Source of the DNA: an uncultured Bacteroidota bacterium
GTDB lineage: Bacteria; Bacteroidota; Bacteroidia; Flavobacteriales; Flavobacteriaceae
Assembly: GCA_902510415.1 (NCBI GenBank)
Contig: CABXBH010000005.1
Location: 1 to 64,000 of the forward strand
Length of the DNA stretch: 64,000 nt
Reading direction: 5' to 3'
Made by a program: the position numbers and the translations under genes. This document shows positions 8,697-19,135 of the stretch, piece after piece. Positions within the stretch are counted from its first letter, which is position 1. Every line of letters begins with the position of its first letter. Under the pieces are notes generated by a model. The model was not told where the DNA came from. It did not search any database and saw only the letters and a list, made by a program, of their open reading frames with translations.

Positions 8697-11128
8697 TTTA
8701 CAGAAATATAGTTGCAATTATCTGTCCCAATAGGAGATCCATCAGGAATTTTTAAAGATTCTTTTATTTTATATTCTTCTGGATTCTCATAGAAATCCTT
8801 AATCATTCTAATATAATAACTTGAATATTTTGAAAGTTTATAATCCTTTCTTTTTTTGGATAATAGCTCTAAAGTAATATTTGTCAAGTAATCATTACTA
8901 ATGTTTTTAACCTGTGAAAAAGTACTTGAATCATTAATAACCTTAAAAAGGTTTTTTAACAAGGTCACATTAACAATATGCTGAACTTCTTCATAATAGG
9001 AGTCATCGATTGATGGGACGTTATTTGTTTTTAAAAGAATTGTTCTTTTAAAAATAAAATTATATAAATCATCTAGGCTTAAATTAGAATTATTTAAGGA
9101 ATGTTGTAATATTAGTCTGTTAAGTCTTTTGGGTCGTAATATTAAGCTTAAAGTCATATCAGCAGATGTTTCACTGACTGAAAAAGGGTCAAAAGCTACT
9201 CCTAAATTTGATTTAAAAGATTCTCTTGTTCGAGGGTATCCAAATGCTCTTGGGGGAAATAGCTTTAATTTATCCTTTGGAATTGCTAAAAAACTGGGAG
9301 ATAGAGTTTTAATTAGTGAGTTTAGTGCTTCTAGCTGGGTGTCTTTATCGAGATAATGAAATTCATTTTGATTATCCCCAACCAAAGAATAATTATAATC
9401 CATACCACCGATTATCTTCGCAGTAGCCTCGGTTTGATATCTATGAAAAAAATATAAAGGAACAAAAATGTCCTCAAGCACTGAATTTGGAGTTCCTTTT
9501 TTAGCATTATTTTCTGAAAAATTCTGAATTGCTTTTTTTCTTATTTCAATTACTTTATCTAATCCTGAATAAGCTGTATCTCCGTTATCCCAAAGATGAG
9601 CATAAGCATGAGAGCCATCAACTGAACGAGCATCATAGTCAGTGATAAATCTCAAACCATCTTTTGTGGAATTTTCTAAAATTTTATTTAGCTCATAACC
9701 TTCATCCTCATCAATTTTAAAATCACTATAACTGTATGCAACTGTAACTTTATCCCACTCTCCAATTCCAGTATCATATGCATCATCAAAAACAATTTCA
9801 TCATCTTTAATGTCTACTAAAGGATGTGGGTAATCCATCACAGATGCTCTATTATTGGTGCTAGCTGCAAAATTATGGGTAAACCCAATTGTATGTCCAA
9901 TTTCATGTGCACTTAACTGTCTTATCCTTGAGATTGCCAATTCTAGCATTTTGTTGTTATTCTCTTCTGAAATAAACGGATCCCTAGTTAATGCTTGAGC
10001 TATCATATAATCTTGTCTAATTCGAAGACTTCCCAAGCTAACATGACCTTTAATAATTTCTCCTGTTCTTGGGTCAACAACACTGGCACCATAACTCCAT
10101 CCCCTTGTTGATCTATGGACCCATTGAATTACATTATATCTACAATCCAAAGGGTCAACGCCTTCAGGAAGCATTTTAACTTGAAAAGCATCTTTGAAAC
10201 CTATAGATTCATATGCTTGATTCCACCATTTTCCTCCATCTAAAAGCGCACTTTTTACAGGTTCAGGAGTTCCGGGATCCAAATAATAAATAATAGGTTC
10301 TACGGCTTCAGAGATGTCTAATTCTGGATTTTTCTTTTCTAACCTATGCCTAATAATATATTTTTTTGTGATTGACTCTGTAATTGGAGTGGAATAATCC
10401 ATATAGGAAATTGAAATTGCCCCACTCCTAGCATCAAATTTTCTTGGCTTATAATTATTATCTGGAAGTTTGATAAAAGAATGATGCTGAAATACGGTAA
10501 CATTATCGGGATCTGGAGCAACACTTCTAATTAAATTTCCTTTTGCTTCCCCTGAAAAAGTTAATAATGCTTCAAATTCGACATTTTCAGGAAATGCTTT
10601 TGTATTCTCAATTTCAATAGCACTTTTTGATTTATCAACTTTGTATGAACCTTGTTTACTATCCCTTAATCTTTTTGCTATACCGTGCCTATCATACATT
10701 AAAAAAGGAGTTATATCAATTAAATACGAATCCTCTTTTGATTCAATAATTTCAAACCCAAAAATCACTGATTTAGCAAAAGCCTGTTCAACACTTTTTT
10801 TCTCGCTTTTATTTTCTGTTTCAGCTCTATAATAAAGATTTGGCTCAATCAAAAGTAGTTTATTACCTTTTTTAACAAACTTAACTAATCTCTCCGAACC
10901 TAGTTGCCCCCTATCTAGTCCAATATCATTTGAACCAACTCCAGAAGCCAGAGATCCTATATATAAAAATTCATAATCAAGCTTATCAACATGAAGAAAT
11001 ATTTTATCCTTTGATTGGTTATATGTAAAATCAAAAAAACCTTTAAATTTCTCAATTTTATTATCCTGGGAAAAAGAAAAATTAAGGGTAATTATAAAAA
11101 AAATTAGATTTATTGTATTTCGGTTCAT
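8693..11128 (-). CDS. Secreted zinc-dependent metalloprotease (DUF5117/DUF4953-type zincin)
   Basis: Signal peptide; 'SAHEIGHTIGFTHNF' = HExxHxxGFxH zincin motif. Confidence 0.85.
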   Translation of the reverse strand: MNRNTINLIFFIITLNFSFSQDNKIEKFKGFFDFTYNQSKDKIFLHVDKLDYEFLYIGSLASGVGSNDIGLDRGQLGSERLVKFVKKGNKLLLIEPNLYYRAETENKSEKKSVEQAFAKSVIFGFEIIESKEDSYLIDITPFLMYDRHGIAKRLRDSKQGSYKVDKSKSAIEIENTKAFPENVEFEALLTFSGEAKGNLIRSVAPDPDNVTVFQHHSFIKLPDNNYKPRKFDARSGAISISYMDYSTPITESITKKYIIRHRLEKKNPELDISEAVEPIIYYLDPGTPEPVKSALLDGGKWWNQAYESIGFKDAFQVKMLPEGVDPLDCRYNVIQWVHRSTRGWSYGASVVDPRTGEIIKGHVSLGSLRIRQDYMIAQALTRDPFISEENNNKMLELAISRIRQLSAHEIGHTIGFTHNFAASTNNRASVMDYPHPLVDIKDDEIVFDDAYDTGIGEWDKVTVAYSYSDFKIDEDEGYELNKILENSTKDGLRFITDYDARSVDGSHAYAHLWDNGDTAYSGLDKVIEIRKKAIQNFSENNAKKGTPNSVLEDIFVPLYFFHRYQTEATAKIIGGMDYNYSLVGDNQNEFHYLDKDTQLEALNSLIKTLSPSFLAIPKDKLKLFPPRAFGYPRTRESFKSNLGVAFDPFSVSETSADMTLSLILRPKRLNRLILQHSLNNSNLSLDDLYNFIFKRTILLKTNNVPSIDDSYYEEVQHIVNVTLLKNLFKVINDSSTFSQVKNISNDYLTNITLELLSKKRKDYKLSKYSSYYIRMIKDFYENPEEYKIKESLKIPDGSPIGTDNCNYISVK

Positions 11129-11215
11129 TGTTATTAAATTTTTATTAAATCTACATAATATAAATTTTTAATGAAAATATTCTCAACTTGTTTAATTAGT
11201 ATTAATTTTACACAA

Positions 11216-12317
11216 ATGATTACTCAAGAACATATACAATCACTTAGAAATCGCCTGGATGCGTTAAGGGGGTATCTTTGACTTTGATGGTAAAAAATCT
11301 GCTTTACAATTAGAAGAGACCAAAACACTTCAACCTGAATTCTGGGAGGATTCTTCTAAAGCTCAAACAGTTCTAAAGAAAGTTAAGTTTTTAAAAAGCT
11401 GGATTGATAATATTGATAAGTTAAACGAAAATATTTCAGATCTAGAAATTTTGTTTGATTTTAATAAAAATGATGAATGCAGTGATGAAGAATTAGCTAA
11501 ACAATTTAAAAATACTGAAGAATTTTTAAAAGAACTTGAGTTTAAAACCATGCTCTCAGACGAGTCAGACAACATGGATGCTGTTTTACAGATAACCGCA
11601 GGAGCTGGAGGGACTGAGAGTTGTGATTGGGCTCAAATGCTGATGAGAATGTATGTAATGTACGGTGAAAAAAATAATCTTAAGGTTTCAAAATTAAACG
11701 AACAAGATGGTGAATCAGCAGGAATTAAAACCGCAACACTAAAATTTGAAGGAGATTATGCGTTTGGATGGTTAAAAGGTGAAAACGGAGTTCACAGACT
11801 TGTAAGAATTTCACCATTTGACTCAAACGCAAAGAGACATACAAGTTTTGCATCTGTTTATGTATACCCGCTTGTAGATGATTCCATAAATATTGAAATT
11901 AATCAATCTGATTTAGAAATAAATACATCTAGATCTAGTGGTGCAGGTGGTCAAAGTGTAAATAAAATTGAAACTAAAGTTCAACTTACTCATAAACCAA
12001 CTGGAATTCAAATAACATGTTCAGAAACAAGATCGCAGCTAGACAACAAGATTAGAGCAATGCAAATGTTAAAATCTCAATTATATGAAATTGAAATAAA
12101 GAAAAAAAATGAAAAAAGGTCTGAAATTGAATCAGAAAAAAAGAAAATTGAATGGGGAAGTCAAATCAGAAATTATGTTTTGCATCCATACAAACTAATA
12201 AAAGACTTACGAACAGGCACAGAAACAGGTAATGTTGAATCTGTTCTCGATGGAAATCTAAAACAATTTTTAAAATCATATTTAATGTATAATTCAAATC
12301 AAAATAATAGCAAATAA
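11216..12317 (+). CDS. prfB: Peptide chain release factor 2, join(11216..11278,11280..12317), +1 programmed frameshift
   Basis: ATG 11216 [21 protein letters not shown] then in-frame TGA at 11279-11281; context AGG GGG TAT CTT TGA C; +1 frame continues [24 protein letters not shown]... into the 11451 ORF; GGQ in '[11 protein letters not shown]'. Confidence 0.95.
11270..11282 (+). promoter_or_regulatory. RF2 programmed +1 ribosomal frameshift site
   Basis: SD-like AGGGGG, slippery CTT, in-frame TGA followed by C. Confidence 0.95.
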
Positions 12318-12318
12318 G

Positions 12319-12660
12319 ATGAAAATTTATCATAACAATAGATGTAGAAAATCAAGAGAAGGAGTTCAGTACCTAATGGAAAAGGGAATTAAATTTAAAA
12401 TAATTGATTACATGAAAGAGAATATTTCTGAAAATAAAATGAAAGAATTATTAATAAAGCTCAATATTTCTGCTATAGATTTAATCAGAAAAAATGAAAA
12501 AATTTGGAAGGATAATTATAAGGGGGAGAAATTTACTGAAAAGCAAGTTATAACATTATTATGCAAACAACCTAAATTAATGGAAAGACCAATTATCGAA
12601 GCAGAATTTAAGGCTGTAATAGGAAGACCAAAAGAAAATATTGACAAACTAAATAATTAG
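12319..12660 (+). CDS. ArsC/Spx-family reductase-like protein
   Basis: 'MKIYHNNRCRKSREGVQYL', 113 aa, 'ERPIIEAEFKAVIGRPKENI'. Confidence 0.8.
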   Translation: MKIYHNNRCRKSREGVQYLMEKGIKFKIIDYMKENISENKMKELLIKLNISAIDLIRKNEKIWKDNYKGEKFTEKQVITLLCKQPKLMERPIIEAEFKAVIGRPKENIDKLNN

Positions 12661-12667
12661 TATTATA

Positions 12668-13672
12668 ATGAAAAAAACAACTTTACTCATTACAATCATC
12701 ACGTTGATATTTATTTCATCATGTTCAAAAGATGAAAACATAAATAATGGAAACAGTAATAACGAAAATTCTCAGGGAGAAAATGATATTAATTGCTCTG
12801 GAGATTATACTACAGCTGGAGTATTAGTTAATATAAATGAGGAAATCTATAACAATGATGAATCGGTTAACAATTACAGTAGATATTCTTGGTCATCAGA
12901 TGGAGTTGATAGAATCTTAAATGGAAATGGAATCCCAAATCATGAGGTTGGAACGTTTCCAAATAATCATAATCCAAATACTATAAGTGAACAAAGTGTT
13001 AATAAGAGTTTTACTCTTTGTCCAATAATAGTTTATGAAAATGGATTAGAAGCTGGCAGTCCTGGCTCAGCAATTGCTTATGCATTAAATAGTGTCAAAT
13101 TTGATCCAGCAACTGCAGGAAGATGTAATGATGATGGGGAGTGTTGCTTAGCACAATGTCAAGGAAATTGGAATATTGAAGCATTAGGGCATGACACTTT
13201 CAATTTTGGAGATGATATGAACCATGCTCATGTTCAACCTAATGGGGCATATCATTACCATGGGATGCCTGAATTACTTATGGATTTCTTAGGAGATAAT
13301 AAGGGTATGACTATAGTTGGTTGGGCTTCTGATGGGTTTCCTATTTACGCAAGATATGGTTACTCAAATGCCAATGATTCTACTAGTGAAGTTTTAGTGT
13401 TACAACCAAGTTACAGGTTAAAAAGTCAGCCTGACAACAATAGGCCTGCTATATTAACCGCTATTGCTGGCCCAGGAGGAGGAAATAATCCCAATACACC
13501 TATTCCAATGGGTGCATTTACTCAAGATTATGAATATGTTGAGGGACTTGGTGATTTGGATCAATGTAATGGGCGATTTGGAGTAACTCCGGAATTTCCA
13601 GATGGTATCTATTATTATGTTGTTACTGATAATTTCCCTTTTTTCACAAGATGTTTAAAGGGTGATATTTAA
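12668..13672 (+). CDS. YHYH-domain lipoprotein
   Basis: Lipobox 'FISSCSKD'; 'PNGAYHYHGMPELL'. Confidence 0.75.
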   Translation: MKKTTLLITIITLIFISSCSKDENINNGNSNNENSQGENDINCSGDYTTAGVLVNINEEIYNNDESVNNYSRYSWSSDGVDRILNGNGIPNHEVGTFPNNHNPNTISEQSVNKSFTLCPIIVYENGLEAGSPGSAIAYALNSVKFDPATAGRCNDDGECCLAQCQGNWNIEALGHDTFNFGDDMNHAHVQPNGAYHYHGMPELLMDFLGDNKGMTIVGWASDGFPIYARYGYSNANDSTSEVLVLQPSYRLKSQPDNNRPAILTAIAGPGGGNNPNTPIPMGAFTQDYEYVEGLGDLDQCNGRFGVTPEFPDGIYYYVVTDNFPFFTRCLKGDI

Positions 13673-13715
13673 TTCAATTCTTTATAAAATGATAGTGGCA
13701 CACGATTTGATTAGA

Positions 13716-13723
13716 TAATTTTG
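13716..13723 (+). promoter_or_regulatory. Bacteroidota -7 box (TAnnTTTG)
   Basis: TAATTTTG 16 nt upstream of the TonB-receptor ATG. Confidence 0.3.
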
Positions 13724-13739
13724 AAATAACTAACAAACT

Positions 13740-16181
13740 ATGAGCAGGCTATTTATTACTTCACTTTTTATTTTAATATTTAAATTAAATTTTTCTCAAT
13801 CATATAAATACAACCAGCCGAAAGAATATATCATCTCAGGTGTCATTTCTAGCCTTGATAATGACGAGCTCCTTGAATACGCAACAATCACATTGCTAAA
13901 TCCGCAGGACAAAAGTGTAATAACAGGTGGAATTTCTGATAATTTGGGTAAATTTTCTATACCTGTAAAAGTTGGTACATATGATGTTTTAATTGAATTT
14001 ATTTCTTTTAAAAACCTAACACTTGACAAAGTAGAATTAAATAACAATATTGATTTAGGTAAAATTCGACTTGAATTAGATTATGAAGCTCTTGGTGAGG
14101 TTGAAATAATAGCTGAAGAAACAACTGTTGAAGTGAAACTTGACAAAAAAATATATACTGTTGGTAGAGATTTATCTGTCAGAGGAGGAAATGCTGGAGA
14201 TGTACTTGATAACATTCCATCAGTTTCGGTTGATTTGGAGGGAAACATCCTTCTTAGAGGTAATGATGCTGCAAGAATATTAATTAACGGAAAGCCATCA
14301 AGTTTAGTTGGAATCGATTCTAAATTTTTACAACAATTACCATCTGATGCTATTGAAAAGGTTGAAGTTATTACTTCTCCATCCGCAAGATATGAAGCAC
14401 AAGGAAGTGGCGGTATAATAAATATTATTCTCAGAAAAAGCAAAAAGCTTGGACTAAATGGATCCTTGAGCTCAAGTGTAGGAGATCCAAAGCGAAATGC
14501 TTTGTCTTCAAATTTAAATTATAGAAATGGGAAATTAAACTTTTTTAATTCAAGCGGATGGAATGATAATTTAAGTCCAGGTGGTGGATACAATAACTCT
14601 GAATACTATAATGGTGATGAACCAAACACTTTTTTTGAAGAAGATAGACAAAGAGAAAGATCTCGATCAGGGTATTTTCTTAACAATGGCATTGAATGGT
14701 ATTTAAGTGATAACACATCTATTGTTGGATCTTTTTTCTATAATAAAGCTGACTCAGAAAACGTACAAAATAACTTTATTAACCAAGTAGATAGTTTTGG
14801 TGGGGATATTTTAAATCAGACTATTCAAACTGAAAATGAAATTTCTAATGATTTTAATCGTGAATACAACTTTAATTATGAAACAAATTTTGATGATACT
14901 GGACAAAAATTAACTGTAGATCTGCAATTTGATAATTCAGAAGATTATGAAAATGGAGATGTATTAAGAGATAACGAATTAGATGAAGTTATTAATACTA
15001 AGGAAGAAAGTAATTCTTACTTAATTAAAGCTGATTATGTTTACCCCATTGGAAATAATAAGCAATTTGAAGCTGGAATAAGAATCAGCGAAGACGATAA
15101 CATAACCGATTATAAAGTATTTGAAAATATCGATTCTGAAATTGTTGAAGATTTAGATCAAAGTAATATTTTTCAATACAAGGAGCAAATTAATGCTCTC
15201 TACACGCAATACGGGGTTAAAGTTGAAGATAAGTATTCATTTCTTGTAGGATTGAGAGTTGAAAACACTATCAAAGATATCAATCAATTAACAACGCAAG
15301 ATTATATAAGTAAAAATGAAACTGGCTTATTTCCAACATTCAATTTTGGGTTAGAGCTTGATGAAAACGAAACCCTAACATTTGGATACAACAGAAGAAT
15401 AAGAAGACCTTGGTCTAGATTTATCAACCCCTTTCCTTCAAAAACTAGTCCTATAAATATATTTAGAGGTAATCCAGATTTAAACCCAACTTATTCGAAT
15501 AATATAGATTTTGGTTATTTAAAAAGATTTGAGTCGTCTTTTACAATTAATACTTCTGCATATTTCCAAAGATCAACTGATACTTATAATTTTATCAATC
15601 AAGAAAATGGAGAAACTGTTCAGCTTAATGGTGTTGAAATACCAGTAGTAGAAAGATTTCCTATTAATTTATCTACAAATGAAAGGTTTGGATTTGAATT
15701 GAATTTATCTTATCGAAAAGGTAGAAAATGGAATATTAACTCAAATTTTAATTTATATACAAACAAAGTAGTTGGCTCATATGAAGATCTTGTTTTTGAT
15801 AATGAGAGTTTAAGCTGGAGTTTTAGATTAAATAATAAATTAACACTTCCTGGAAAAATTGAATGGCAAACAAGAATGAATTACAGAGGTCCTGAGGAAA
15901 CAGCGATAACCAAACGTGATGGAAATTTTTCTGTTGATTTAGCCTTCAGCAAAGAATTATTTAATGATAATGCTTCTTTAACTTTTAATGTTAGAGATTT
16001 ACTTGACCAAGGTGGTTGGAAAACTGAAACCTTTAATCAAACCTTTTACAATGACAGTGAATACAGATGGAGGCAAAGATCATACACTCTAAATTTCACA
16101 TACAGATTTAATCAAAAAAAGAATCAAAATAGAAGGCAAATGAGATCAGGTGGTTACGAAGATGGAGCGTTTGATTTTTAG
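13740..16181 (+). CDS. TonB-dependent receptor, outer-membrane beta-barrel family with N-terminal CarboxypepD_reg-like domain
   Basis: Signal peptide, 'GNAGDVLDNIPSVSVDLEGNILLRGNDAARILINGKPSS' plug, beta-barrel ending '...YTLNFTYRFNQKK'. Confidence 0.88.
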   Translation: MSRLFITSLFILIFKLNFSQSYKYNQPKEYIISGVISSLDNDELLEYATITLLNPQDKSVITGGISDNLGKFSIPVKVGTYDVLIEFISFKNLTLDKVELNNNIDLGKIRLELDYEALGEVEIIAEETTVEVKLDKKIYTVGRDLSVRGGNAGDVLDNIPSVSVDLEGNILLRGNDAARILINGKPSSLVGIDSKFLQQLPSDAIEKVEVITSPSARYEAQGSGGIINIILRKSKKLGLNGSLSSSVGDPKRNALSSNLNYRNGKLNFFNSSGWNDNLSPGGGYNNSEYYNGDEPNTFFEEDRQRERSRSGYFLNNGIEWYLSDNTSIVGSFFYNKADSENVQNNFINQVDSFGGDILNQTIQTENEISNDFNREYNFNYETNFDDTGQKLTVDLQFDNSEDYENGDVLRDNELDEVINTKEESNSYLIKADYVYPIGNNKQFEAGIRISEDDNITDYKVFENIDSEIVEDLDQSNIFQYKEQINALYTQYGVKVEDKYSFLVGLRVENTIKDINQLTTQDYISKNETGLFPTFNFGLELDENETLTFGYNRRIRRPWSRFINPFPSKTSPINIFRGNPDLNPTYSNNIDFGYLKRFESSFTINTSAYFQRSTDTYNFINQENGETVQLNGVEIPVVERFPINLSTNERFGFELNLSYRKGRKWNINSNFNLYTNKVVGSYEDLVFDNESLSWSFRLNNKLTLPGKIEWQTRMNYRGPEETAITKRDGNFSVDLAFSKELFNDNASLTFNVRDLLDQGGWKTETFNQTFYNDSEYRWRQRSYTLNFTYRFNQKKNQNRRQMRSGGYEDGAFDF

Positions 16182-16185
16182 GCTA

Positions 16186-16350
16186 CTAACTTTTTTTTCT
16201 TTCTTCAATTAATTCTTCAATTCTTTCCTTAAGAGCTCCAAAAACCCAATAAGGAATAACAAAAAGAAGCAATACAAAGAATAACCAAAAACCGATAGTT
16301 AATATGGTTAAAAAAGCTAGAAAACCGAGATATTGATCGAATTCAAACAT
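16186..16350 (-). CDS. Small membrane protein, 54 aa (below ORF-track cutoff)
   Basis: MFEFDQYLGFLAFLTILTIGFWLFFVLLLFVIPYWVFGALKERIEELIEERKKS*; clear TM segment plus charged tail; stop 5 nt from the convergent neighbour. Confidence 0.6.
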   Translation of the reverse strand: MFEFDQYLGFLAFLTILTIGFWLFFVLLLFVIPYWVFGALKERIEELIEERKKS

Positions 16351-16508
16351 TATATATTATTAGCTCTTACAAATATAAGATATTGAATCTTTTATCTTAA
16401 AATTAAATTTAAATTATTTTCAACAAATTGTATTTTTCAAATAATCATTACTATACCCTTTATGTTTAGTTCCATATAATGTGTAAATTTGTAGAATAAT
16501 AATCTGCT

Positions 16509-17891
16509 ATGGAATATAGAATTGAAAAAGATACTCTGGGTGAAGTAAAGGTTCCTTCAGACAAACTATGGGGTCCTCAAACGGAAAGATCTAGAAACAA
16601 TTTTAAAATTGGACCTAAAGCTTCAATGCCAATAGAAGTTATTCACGCCTATGCTATATTAAAAAAAGCAGCAGCAGTAACAAATCATTCTTGTGGAATT
16701 ATTTCAAAAGAAAAAATGGAGTTAATTTCTAAGGTTTGTGATGAAATAAGAAGTGGAATTCATGATGATCAATTTCCGTTAGTTGTTTGGCAAACTGGCT
16801 CTGGTACTCAAACTAATATGAATGTCAATGAGGTTATTTCAAATAGATGCCAACAACTTAAAGGAAAAGATTTAAGCGATGAAAAATTTGTTAAAGCCAA
16901 TGATGATGTAAATAAATCTCAATCATCAAATGACACTTTTCCAACTGCAATGCATATAGCCGCATATGATATAATTTCATCTAAAACATTAGCTGCACTA
17001 AAAGAACTGAAAATTAGTCTTGATAATAAAACAAATGAATTTAAAGATATTGTAAAAATTGGCAGAACTCACCTAATGGATGCTACACCTATTACTTTAG
17101 GTCAAGAATTTTCTGCTTTTGCTAAACAAATAGAAAATGGGATATTAAGTTTAGAGAATTCACTCACTTATATATCTAAAATTGCTTTAGGTGGAACCGC
17201 TGTAGGAACTGGGTTAAATACTCCAGAAGGTTATTCTGATAAAGTTGCAAAATTAATTTCTAATGAGACAAAACATCCATTTGTAACAGCTGATAATAAA
17301 TTTGAGGCATTAGCTTCAAATGACGCAATTGTTGAATGTCATAATTCACTAAAAAGAGTTGCTGTTTCATTAAATAAAATTTCTAACGATATTAGAATGC
17401 TTTCATCTGGCCCAAGAAGTGGAATCGGTGAAATAATTTTGCCTGCAAATGAACCTGGTAGCTCAATAATGCCTGGAAAGGTAAATCCAACTCAATGTGA
17501 AGCATTGTGTATGGTATGTAGTCAGGTTATTGGGAATGATTCTGCTATAACTTTCTCTGCTAGTCAAGGACATTTTCAGCTTAATGTATTTAAGCCAGTG
17601 ATAATCTATAATTTAATCAATTCTTCTTCATTAATAGCAGATGCAGTAAATAGCTTTAATTCAAAATGCATAGAAGGTATTAAACCAAATTTAAAATCGA
17701 TAAAAAATAAATTGGATAACTCCCTAATGCTTATTACTGCATTAAACACAAAAATAGGTTATTATAAAGCTGCAGAAATAGCTAATAATGCATATAATAA
17801 TGACACGACTTTAAGAGAAGAAGCGATAAAATCAGGATATTTATCTGCAGAAGATTACGATAAGTGGGTAAATCCCAAGAATATGATTTAG
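16509..17891 (+). CDS. fumC: Class II fumarate hydratase
   Basis: '[14 protein letters not shown]', '[16 protein letters not shown]' signature. Confidence 0.95.
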   Translation: MEYRIEKDTLGEVKVPSDKLWGPQTERSRNNFKIGPKASMPIEVIHAYAILKKAAAVTNHSCGIISKEKMELISKVCDEIRSGIHDDQFPLVVWQTGSGTQTNMNVNEVISNRCQQLKGKDLSDEKFVKANDDVNKSQSSNDTFPTAMHIAAYDIISSKTLAALKELKISLDNKTNEFKDIVKIGRTHLMDATPITLGQEFSAFAKQIENGILSLENSLTYISKIALGGTAVGTGLNTPEGYSDKVAKLISNETKHPFVTADNKFEALASNDAIVECHNSLKRVAVSLNKISNDIRMLSSGPRSGIGEIILPANEPGSSIMPGKVNPTQCEALCMVCSQVIGNDSAITFSASQGHFQLNVFKPVIIYNLINSSSLIADAVNSFNSKCIEGIKPNLKSIKNKLDNSLMLITALNTKIGYYKAAEIANNAYNNDTTLREEAIKSGYLSAEDYDKWVNPKNMI

Positions 17892-17902
17892 CACTGATTA
17901 TT

Positions 17903-19135
17903 ATGTCTAAATTAATTATAAATATTAAAAAGCTTCTTCAAATCAGAGATAAAAAAACTTCTTTTATCTCCGCTTGTGAAATGAATAATTTACCTCATAT
18001 AAATAATGCTTTCTTGTTGATTGAAAATGGAAAAATTAGTGATTTTGGTAAAATGTCAGAAACCCCTAAAATAAATAATATAGAAACAATTGATGCAAAG
18101 AATAAAATTGTTTTACCTGCGTGGTGTGATTCACATACCCACTCGGTTTTTGCCGGGAATAGATCAGATGAATACATGCAAAGATTAGATGGCGTATCAT
18201 ATCAAGAAATTGCAGCAAATGGAGGTGGAATACTAAAATCTTCAATGCAAATAAATTCTGTTTCTGAAGATGATTTATTTTTAGATTCAAAAAGAAGAAT
18301 TAAAACTTTAATTGGCTATGGAACAGGTTCATTAGAAATTAAAACTGGTTATGGCTTAAATTATGAAGCTGAATTAAAGATGCTTAAAGTCATAAAAAGA
18401 CTTAAAGAATCTCTACCTATACAAATTAAATCAACATTTCTTGGAGCTCATGCAATTCCAAAAAATTATGAAAAGGAAGATTATTTTAAATTAGTTATAA
18501 ATGAAATGCTAGAAGATTTTGCTAAAATGAAGTTAATCGATTTTGTAGACATTTTTTGTGAAAAAAACTACTTTTCAACTGAAGACACTAGATTAATTTG
18601 TGATAAAGCATCTCAATTCAATATACCTTCCAAAATTCATGTTAATCAATTTAATTCAATTGGTGGAATAAAAGTTGGTGTTGAATGCGGTTCGTTAAGT
18701 GTTGACCATCTTGAAGTTATGAACCAGAGTGATATTGATATCCTTAAAGACAGTAATACAATGCCTGTATTATTACCAGGGTGTTCTTTTTTCTTGGGTA
18801 TTAACTATGCACCTGCAAAAAAACTACTAACAAACGGAATTCCATTCGCTATCGCTAGTGATTTTAATCCTGGCTCCTCACCTACAGGAAATATGAACTT
18901 CATAGTGTCACTTGCATGTAATAAATTGGGAATCTCAGCAGAGCAAGCAATCAATGCAGCTACTTTAAATGGGGCTTATGCCATGGGGGTTGATAAAAAA
19001 TCTGGTAGTATATGCAAAGGGAAGTTTGCTAATTTAATCATCACTGAAGATATAAACTCAATAGATGATATACCATACTACTATGCTGATAATTTAATTA
19101 ATAAAGTATTGATTAATGGTAAAGAGGTAAACTAA
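17903..19135 (+). CDS. hutI: Imidazolonepropionase
   Basis: 'CDSHTHSVFAGNR', 'TGYGLNYEAELKML', 'ASDFNPGSSP'; start placed at the MSKLIINI ATG. Confidence 0.93.
   Translation: MSKLIINIKKLLQIRDKKTSFISACEMNNLPHINNAFLLIENGKISDFGKMSETPKINNIETIDAKNKIVLPAWCDSHTHSVFAGNRSDEYMQRLDGVSYQEIAANGGGILKSSMQINSVSEDDLFLDSKRRIKTLIGYGTGSLEIKTGYGLNYEAELKMLKVIKRLKESLPIQIKSTFLGAHAIPKNYEKEDYFKLVINEMLEDFAKMKLIDFVDIFCEKNYFSTEDTRLICDKASQFNIPSKIHVNQFNSIGGIKVGVECGSLSVDHLEVMNQSDIDILKDSNTMPVLLPGCSFFLGINYAPAKKLLTNGIPFAIASDFNPGSSPTGNMNFIVSLACNKLGISAEQAINAATLNGAYAMGVDKKSGSICKGKFANLIITEDINSIDDIPYYYADNLINKVLINGKEVN

Noticed and set aside
11451-12317. ORF-track start for the release factor
   Set aside because: It begins at an internal Met. 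The full gene starts at 11216 and crosses the +1 frameshift.
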